From contig CM066292.1 of assembly GCA_033816765.1 (NCBI GenBank), positions 744,001-808,000 of the forward strand: a stretch of DNA of 64,000 nucleotides, given 5' to 3'. The position numbers were made by a program, and so were the translations under genes. The DNA is from Nothopassalora personata (lineage: Eukaryota; Ascomycota; Dothideomycetes; Mycosphaerellales; Mycosphaerellaceae). The notes under the pieces are model-generated. The model saw only the letters and a list, made by a program, of their open reading frames with translations, was not told the origin of the DNA and ran no database searches. Positions 59,496 through 64,000 of this stretch are shown piece by piece (the stretch's first letter is position 1; each line of letters opens with the position of its first letter).

Positions 59496-59904
59496 TGTTA
59501 TTGTCTCGTTCCAGGGCTAGTCTCAAAAGAGAGATAAGTCAAGTCACGTGGCGGTATTATTCTTTGGAGAGGCTGAAGCAAGCTGAGCGAAGATAAATGA
59601 TAGGAATAAGAGTTGTATTCCAATCAGTGAGATAGTAACATGAGTTGAACGCATCAGAACCATAAGGGTTTCTAGCGTTCCTAAATACAAAGGAGATAGA
59701 GCGTTTGCTCTCCGTGCTCTCCATGCTCTCCATGCTCTCTCGAGATCACCGAGATCAACGAGATCAAGGAGATCACTTCAGTTGCTCTCTCGGTTCCTTG
59801 GTTTTATTCCTGCGGGTGAGAGAGCACTTCTCGGGCGGAAGCGCCCACCAATTGTGGAGGTCTGATTGGTTAGCTTCCTTCAGCCCCAGATCAGAACCGT
59901 AACA
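59496..59904 (-). repeat. 3' LTR of the young family A element
   Basis: 409 bp, tgttattgtctcg to gaaccgtaaca. Its U3 has two short arrays at 59707-59775: a ~10-bp gctctccatg repeat and a ~9-bp gagatcaac repeat. The 59640-59700 block matches older family A LTRs. A 65-codon frame at 59705-59902 is incidental. Confidence 0.8.
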
Positions 59905-59979
59905 CCATCCCCCTTTTAGCCTAGCTCTGTCCCAGAGCTTCATAAGTCATGTTGTACTTCTTTTTCGTGTCTCGCAACG

Positions 59980-60543
59980 ATGTCTTTTTCCTCCCAATCC
60001 AAATCTACCGCTCGCCGCAAGAAGAAAGCCCAGCAGATCTTTCGTGACGGTGATACCGCGATGCGTCCGTGTGATTCTTGTCAAAAGGAGGGCCGTGTGT
60101 GCAAGGTGCACATCTCATCTGGTCGCTGTTCCGAGTGCTGGCAGCGGAATCTGAAGAGTTGCAATGCGAGGGTAACCGAGGGCGAGTGGAAGCGCTTATC
60201 GCTTCAGCGGAAGAAATTGTTGCAGGAACTGGATACCGCGAAGAGGATTCTTGGTGAAAGGCAGGATGCCTTAATGGAAGCGCATGCAAAGGAAATGCGC
60301 CTTCGTAAGCAATTGGATGCGGTTGATCAGAAGGTTGCGGAGGGTCGTTCGTTGGAAGTTCGGTTGTTGCTAGACGAGGATCCAGGGGCGCAGGAGTACG
60401 CTGTAGCAGACGCGGATCCTAGTGCTCCCAATCTGTCCTTGTCTCCTTGGACCTGGAGTGCTGTCGAAGGTCTTCCGGACGACTTCTGGCTTTCTCCTTC
60501 TGGCGAGACGGTGCCGTCGGTGGCTCAGCCGTCTCCTTCGTAA
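59980..60543 (+). CDS. Retrotransposon accessory protein with Zn(II)2Cys6-like cluster and coiled coil
   Basis: 187 residues, intact, on the strand opposite to pol and 75 bp from the 3' LTR. A basic N-terminus (RRKKK at 12-16) precedes C31-x2-C34-x6-C41-x8-C50-x2-C53-x7-C61, within the range of fungal GAL4-type Zn2Cys6 clusters. Residues about 64-118 are charged and heptad-like (RKKLLQELDTAKRILGERQ), a likely dimerisation coiled coil as found after such clusters. The tail is acidic with Trp and Phe (DDFW), compatible with an activation region. Relics at 2057, 8209 and 58569 keep the layout. Inference: a small DNA-binding regulator, perhaps of the element. A different zinc-binding role is possible, since the region between the cysteines has few basic residues. 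Confidence 0.75.
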   Translation: MSFSSQSKSTARRKKKAQQIFRDGDTAMRPCDSCQKEGRVCKVHISSGRCSECWQRNLKSCNARVTEGEWKRLSLQRKKLLQELDTAKRILGERQDALMEAHAKEMRLRKQLDAVDQKVAEGRSLEVRLLLDEDPGAQEYAVADADPSAPNLSLSPWTWSAVEGLPDDFWLSPSGETVPSVAQPSPS

Positions 60544-60583
60544 GGGTATTTATTTGTAAGTTGTGTCCCTGTTCTTATCAATC

Positions 60584-60656
60584 GGCTGGGTAGCTCAGTG
60601 GTAGAGCGCAAGCTGTCTACACTCTTGAGGTCGTGGGTTCGATTCCTACTCCAGTC
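60584..60656 (+). tRNA. tRNA-like sequence with intact A and B boxes, inside the retrotransposon
   Basis: 73 nt. Acceptor GGCTGGG pairs with TCCAGTC with two G-U pairs. The D-arm TAGCTCAGTGG is a perfect A box; the T-arm stem GTGGG/CCTAC encloses GGTTCGATTCC, a perfect B box. The anticodon arm is irregular (CAAG/CTTG with an 11-nt loop), so I assign no amino acid. It reads toward pol, and its last ~10 nt overlap the stop and final codons of pol on the other strand. The RIPed copy at 8040-8112 has the same length and layout. Confidence 0.6.
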
Positions 60657-62163
60657 GTCCGTTTTGATACTCCCGAATCTTCTGCTGACAGTTTCGTAGG
60701 TTTTCTTTTGGTTCCCAGGTATTTTCTGATTCGTCGTATCCCTTCCATTTGATAAGGTATCGCTGACCCTTTTTATCTAGGATTTTTTCGACTTCAAATT
60801 CGTTTTCTGCTTCCGGCTCGAAATGGAAGCTCTCTTGGCAAGGTGTTCTGGCGTCTGCGGGTTCCAGCTTAGAGATATGGAAGACTGGGTGGATTTTTGC
60901 GTCAGGTGGTAGTCGTAGTCGATAGTTAACTGGTCCTACGACTTTGTCGATTAAAAATGGTCCGACCTTGACGTGATCCAGTTTCTTGGTCTGTCTTCTT
61001 GTTCTCAAGTTTTTTGTGAGGAGATAGACCTTATCCCCCTTTTTTAGCAGAGGTGCCATTTTTCTCGTGTCCTGCCGTTGTTGAGACAGTTTTCGTTGTG
61101 CATCTTCGATCGCCTTGCGTGTTTCTTTGTGCACTTCCTTAAGAGTATCCGTCGTCACGATTGCTCTCTCGGCCTGTGGATGGGATCCAGGTATTCCGAA
61201 TAGGTTAGGATCTTTACCAAAGTTCGCATAAAATGGCGTCGTTGAAGTTGTCTCCGATTTGTGGTTGTTTAGTGCAATCTGCGCTATTGGCAGTAATGAA
61301 ACCCAGTTGTCTTGTGCATAGTTGATGTAGTGTCGTAGGTATTGTTCTAGCGTTTGATTCATCCTTTCGGTTTGTCCGTCTGTCTCCGGATGATATGCTG
61401 TTGACAGCTTGTGTTTGATTCCGATCGTTCCCATAAGCGTCTTCCAGTAGTTTGATGTGAATAGCTTGTCTCTGTCCGTTATAAACGCTTGAGGGAATCC
61501 GTGGTATCGGATAAGTCTATCCAGTACGAGGTATCCGAGCTGCTCTGCATTGTACGTTTCTGATGCAGGAATGAAGTGTGCGTATTTCGTAAGTCTATCA
61601 ACCATGACTAGTATCATGTCGTATGGTTGTTTCGTAACTTGATCTCTTGACGGTGGGAGTTTCGTAATAAAGTCCATTGTGACTTCGTCCCATGGTTTCG
61701 TCGGTGGTGTCCTGAACTGTAGGTGACCGTATTTTGCATGTCTCGCAGCCTTGTTTCGTTGGCAGTGTACGCATTGTTTAATGTAGCGTGACACCTTAAG
61801 TCTCATCTGTGGAAAGGAGAAACTGCGCTGTATTAGGTCCATAGTTTTTGAAGTTCCAGGGTGTCCATAAGTTGGTCCGTCGTGATGTTGTCGTATGCAT
61901 TCTTCTTCTCGATCCTTAGGTACTTGGTATTTTCCTTGCGATATAGGGAATTGTTCGTTCCTGTCGCCTAATATCCGTACGATGTTGTTGAATTCTCTTG
62001 TGTTGGCACTAAGACTTCCGTCGGGGTTCGTCTTTAATATCTTATGTTGCACTGGTTCTTTTTCTTCCATGTAGTCGCTTCTTCGGCTTAGCGCGTCGGC
62101 GCGGCCATTCTCTCGTCCTGGAGTATATTTGATTTCGAACTTATACTGTCCTAGCAGCTCCGA
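60646..62163 (-). CDS. Family A pol, second part: RNase H end, integrase, chromodomain
   Basis: The frame is continuous with 62164-64000 except for one TAG at 62164-62166; the first internal Met is at 62070. Counting from it (474 residues): integrase zinc-binding residues H63/H70 and C100-x2-C103, the catalytic D133 (MDF), D199 (TDR) and E235 (QTERM) with 35 residues between the last two, and a C-terminal chromodomain (about 418-468, FEVEKILDK and YLIKWKGY). This makes it a chromovirus, whose chromodomain is thought to guide integration to heterochromatin. The last codons overlap the tRNA-like sequence. Confidence 0.92.
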   Translation of the reverse strand, partial: SELLGQYKFEIKYTPGRENGRADALSRRSDYMEEKEPVQHKILKTNPDGSLSANTREFNNIVRILGDRNEQFPISQGKYQVPKDREEECIRQHHDGPTYGHPGTSKTMDLIQRSFSFPQMRLKVSRYIKQCVHCQRNKAARHAKYGHLQFRTPPTKPWDEVTMDFITKLPPSRDQVTKQPYDMILVMVDRLTKYAHFIPASETYNAEQLGYLVLDRLIRYHGFPQAFITDRDKLFTSNYWKTLMGTIGIKHKLSTAYHPETDGQTERMNQTLEQYLRHYINYAQDNWVSLLPIAQIALNNHKSETTSTTPFYANFGKDPNLFGIPGSHPQAERAIVTTDTLKEVHKETRKAIEDAQRKLSQQRQDTRKMAPLLKKGDKVYLLTKNLRTRRQTKKLDHVKVGPFLIDKVVGPVNYRLRLPPDAKIHPVFHISKLEPADARTPCQESFHFEPEAENEFEVEKILDKKGQRYLIKWKGYDESENTWEPKENLRNCQQKIREYQNGRLE

Positions 62164-64000
62164 CTAGCGGGCTTGCCTTCGGGTAAGTTCTTTCGTCGTC
62201 GTGAAGTACGTAAGATTCTTGTGGTCAGAAAGAATCGTTAACTTCGGTGGGCCCTCGACATATACTCTCCAATGTTGCATGGCAGCAACAATGGCTAGAA
62301 GCTCTTTGTCATGGATGTCGTAGTTCTGTTCCGCTGTGGTCATTTTCCGGGAGTAATAGGCTACTGGGTGTCTCTGCCCATCGTGTGTCTGCGTTAGACA
62401 CGCGCCTATTGCCATATCAGACGCATCGGTCTCGATGTGGACTTCCTTGCTACCATCGAATGATCGAAGCGTAGGGGCTGAAGCGCATTGTTCCTTGAGT
62501 TTCTTGAATGCTTCAATCTGTTCTTTTCCCCATTTCCAAGTGACGTCCTTTCTTGTAAGCATCGTCATTGGTGCTGCTGTCTTTGAGTAGTCCTTAATGA
62601 ATTTCCGGTTGTAGTTCGCTAGTCCAAGGAATGATTGTACGTCCTTGACTGTTTTCGGTTCTGGCCATTCTCTAATTGACTGTGTCTTCGCAGGGTCGAT
62701 CGTTATTCCTGTAGTGCTAATGATAAAGCCTAGGAATTTAACTTCTTTCTTATGGAATTCGCATTTCTCGGGTGCCGTCTTGAATCCTGATTGCGTGAGT
62801 CGTTCGAAGACGTCCTGGACTTGTCTTATGTGTTCCTGTAGGGATCCTTTCGTGTAGACTAGTATGTCGTCCATGTAGGCGATAACGCATACGTCGAGTA
62901 GGTCTCTAAGTGTTTCGTTGACAAGGTCCTGGCAGGATGCGGGTGCGTTGGTTAATCCCATTGGCATAACTAAGAATTCGTAGAGTCCGTATCTTGTTCT
63001 AAAAGCGGTTTTCCATTCTTCTCCTTCTGCCATCCGTATAGCGTAGAAGGCATCTCGTAGGTCAATCTTCGTGTACCAGTCCGATCCGGTTAATCTGTCT
63101 TGTGCTTCTTCGATGTTGGGTAGCGGGTATCGGTTCTTAATCGTGATCTCGTTTAACTTCCTGTAGTCTTGTACGAGTCGTAACTTCCCGTTTGCCTTTG
63201 GAACGAACATGCATGGAGTTCCTGCACTTGAGGTGGATCTTCTTATCCATCCTTTGGCTAGCTTCTCCTTCAGCCATTCTCGTAGGGTCTGTAGCTCTTT
63301 CTCAGACATTTGATATAGGGGTCCCCATGGAGGCTCTTTCCCTGGCTGAATGTTGATCTTGTGATCCCATGGGCGGTGCTTAGGTAAGGCGGTTTTGCCT
63401 CTTTCCTCTTCAAAGAGTCGCGACCACTTGCGATACTCCTTGGGAATACTCAACTCTGAGATGTTAGTATTCTTCGATGGTGCGTTACTTCCATCACTTC
63501 CAGTGACTTCGTGACCCGGCGGCCCCACGCCAGTGTCTGTCCCGGTCGAAGGTGGTTCTTCTGTCCTTCTATTCGGCGCAAGCTGTATCTCGTTTAGCTG
63601 TTTCCTTGCCTCATCTGCCAGTGAACGCTGCCACTGCGCAGGCTGAATGTCGACAACGCAATCGCATTCCCTAAATGTGAGTACTCCTCTTCTCCAGTCG
63701 ATTACTGGATTGTGCTTTCTCAACCAAGGCATACCTAATACTATGTCATGACTGGCCATATCAGTGACATCCAAGGTAATATTCTCGTGGTGCTGTTGGA
63801 TAGCCAGTGGCAATGGTATCGTCTCCCATTCCACGCTAGGTAACGATAATCCGTTTACCGCGATCAACTCGTAACCCCATTTCTTCTTTAGGGTAGCTAA
63901 CCCGTTTCTTCTTGTGAAAGACTCGGAGATAAAATTCCCCGCTGCTCCTGAGTCGATCATGACACTAGTCTTGTGTCCGTTAACGATTGCTTGTGTCTGG
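62164..64000 (-). CDS. Family A pol, first part: protease, reverse transcriptase, RNase H (partial)
   Basis: Open to the window edge; upstream codons continue in frame, so the real start is outside. Counting from the Met at 63960: protease DSGAAGNF (3-10), RT with QDYRKLN, NRYPLP, LVMPMGLTNAP and the YMDD active site (362-365), RNase H with ETDASDMAIG near 510-519 and LSDHKNL near 580. The frame stops at a TAG (62164-62166) inside RQAR-stop-SELL, where the RT/RNase H end should continue. Plus-strand CCA to CTA, a CpA-to-TpA change, would create it from Trp. Confidence 0.92.
   Translation of the reverse strand, partial: QTQAIVNGHKTSVMIDSGAAGNFISESFTRRNGLATLKKKWGYELIAVNGLSLPSVEWETIPLPLAIQQHHENITLDVTDMASHDIVLGMPWLRKHNPVIDWRRGVLTFRECDCVVDIQPAQWQRSLADEARKQLNEIQLAPNRRTEEPPSTGTDTGVGPPGHEVTGSDGSNAPSKNTNISELSIPKEYRKWSRLFEEERGKTALPKHRPWDHKINIQPGKEPPWGPLYQMSEKELQTLREWLKEKLAKGWIRRSTSSAGTPCMFVPKANGKLRLVQDYRKLNEITIKNRYPLPNIEEAQDRLTGSDWYTKIDLRDAFYAIRMAEGEEWKTAFRTRYGLYEFLVMPMGLTNAPASCQDLVNETLRDLLDVCVIAYMDDILVYTKGSLQEHIRQVQDVFERLTQSGFKTAPEKCEFHKKEVKFLGFIISTTGITIDPAKTQSIREWPEPKTVKDVQSFLGLANYNRKFIKDYSKTAAPMTMLTRKDVTWKWGKEQIEAFKKLKEQCASAPTLRSFDGSKEVHIETDASDMAIGACLTQTHDGQRHPVAYYSRKMTTAEQNYDIHDKELLAIVAAMQHWRVYVEGPPKLTILSDHKNLTYFTTTKELTRRQAR

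Larger units (their letters stand above)
59496..64000 (-). mobile_element. Nearly intact family A Ty3/gypsy chromovirus, 3' part; continues past the window
   Basis: On the minus strand: protease, RT, RNase H, integrase and chromodomain in long open frames, then the plus-strand tRNA-like sequence and Zn2Cys6-like gene, a purine tract (complement of ccatccccctttt, just right of 59904) and the 3' LTR. CA and TG are abundant. Gag and the 5' LTR lie beyond 64000. It inserted into the 3' LTR of the older element. Confidence 0.9.

Noticed and set aside
59705..59902. 65-codon frame in the young LTR
   Set aside because: It falls wholly inside the U3 tandem arrays and has no conservation in other LTRs.

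Overview
The window looks like a transposon graveyard from a filamentous ascomycete (Pezizomycotina; a dothideomycete is plausible but not proven). Nearly all of it is degraded by repeat-induced point mutation (RIP). By eye CA and TG are scarce, TA is very common and CG is spared. Decayed reading frames carry TAG/TAA where Gln or Trp codons are expected and Tyr where Cys is expected. I computed no RIP index. Introns, intact fungal DNA transposons and chromodomain Ty3/gypsy elements also fit a filamentous fungus. There is no rRNA gene, no CRISPR array, and no host gene outside 44.2-47.7 kb.

Layout. 0-9.2 kb: relics of two gypsy families (here B at 203-1613, A at 1614-9170), with a SINE-like copy at the left edge. 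9.2-20.6 kb: a truncated family B copy, then a full-length family B element (13798-20082, LTRs 196 bp, TSD ctacg) nested in a SINE-like element, itself nested in an unnamed repeat (E). 20.6-32.6 kb: repeat E, a Tc1/mariner relic, a long Ty1/copia relic broken by an intact pogo-type transposon (24122-25975) and by a solo LTR with perfect TSD (27924-28245), more family A LTRs and a third gypsy relic. 32.6-43.6 kb: repeat E and a third family B copy riddled with SINE-like copies, two of them nearly identical and un-RIPed. 44.2-47.7 kb: an un-RIPed island with two uncharacterised host-like genes. 47.7-52.1 kb: copia relic with a small MITE. 52.1-64 kb: a complete but RIPed family A element (52123-59495), whose 3' LTR is interrupted by a nearly intact family A element (59496 to beyond the window).

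The most unusual theme is an accessory module in both gypsy families. Between the end of pol and the 3' LTR each carries a gene on the strand OPPOSITE to gag-pol. In family A it encodes a small protein with the cysteine spacing of a fungal Zn(II)2Cys6 cluster followed by a coiled coil. It is intact at 59980-60543 and recognisable in three relics. In three family A copies a tRNA-like sequence on the same opposite strand lies between this gene and pol; two are of one type, the third is different and has an intron-like insert. In the intact copy its 3' end overlaps the last codons of pol. In family B the opposite-strand gene has a cysteine motif and two predicted spliceosomal introns whose lengths restore one reading frame. 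An intron in that orientation would not be removed from the retrotransposon's genomic RNA.

The un-RIPed items (pogo element, solo LTR, MITE, two SINE-like copies, the 59.5-64 kb element) sit in RIPed DNA and so should post-date most RIP here. The pol of the youngest gypsy element has one visible nonsense codon, a CpA-to-TpA type change.
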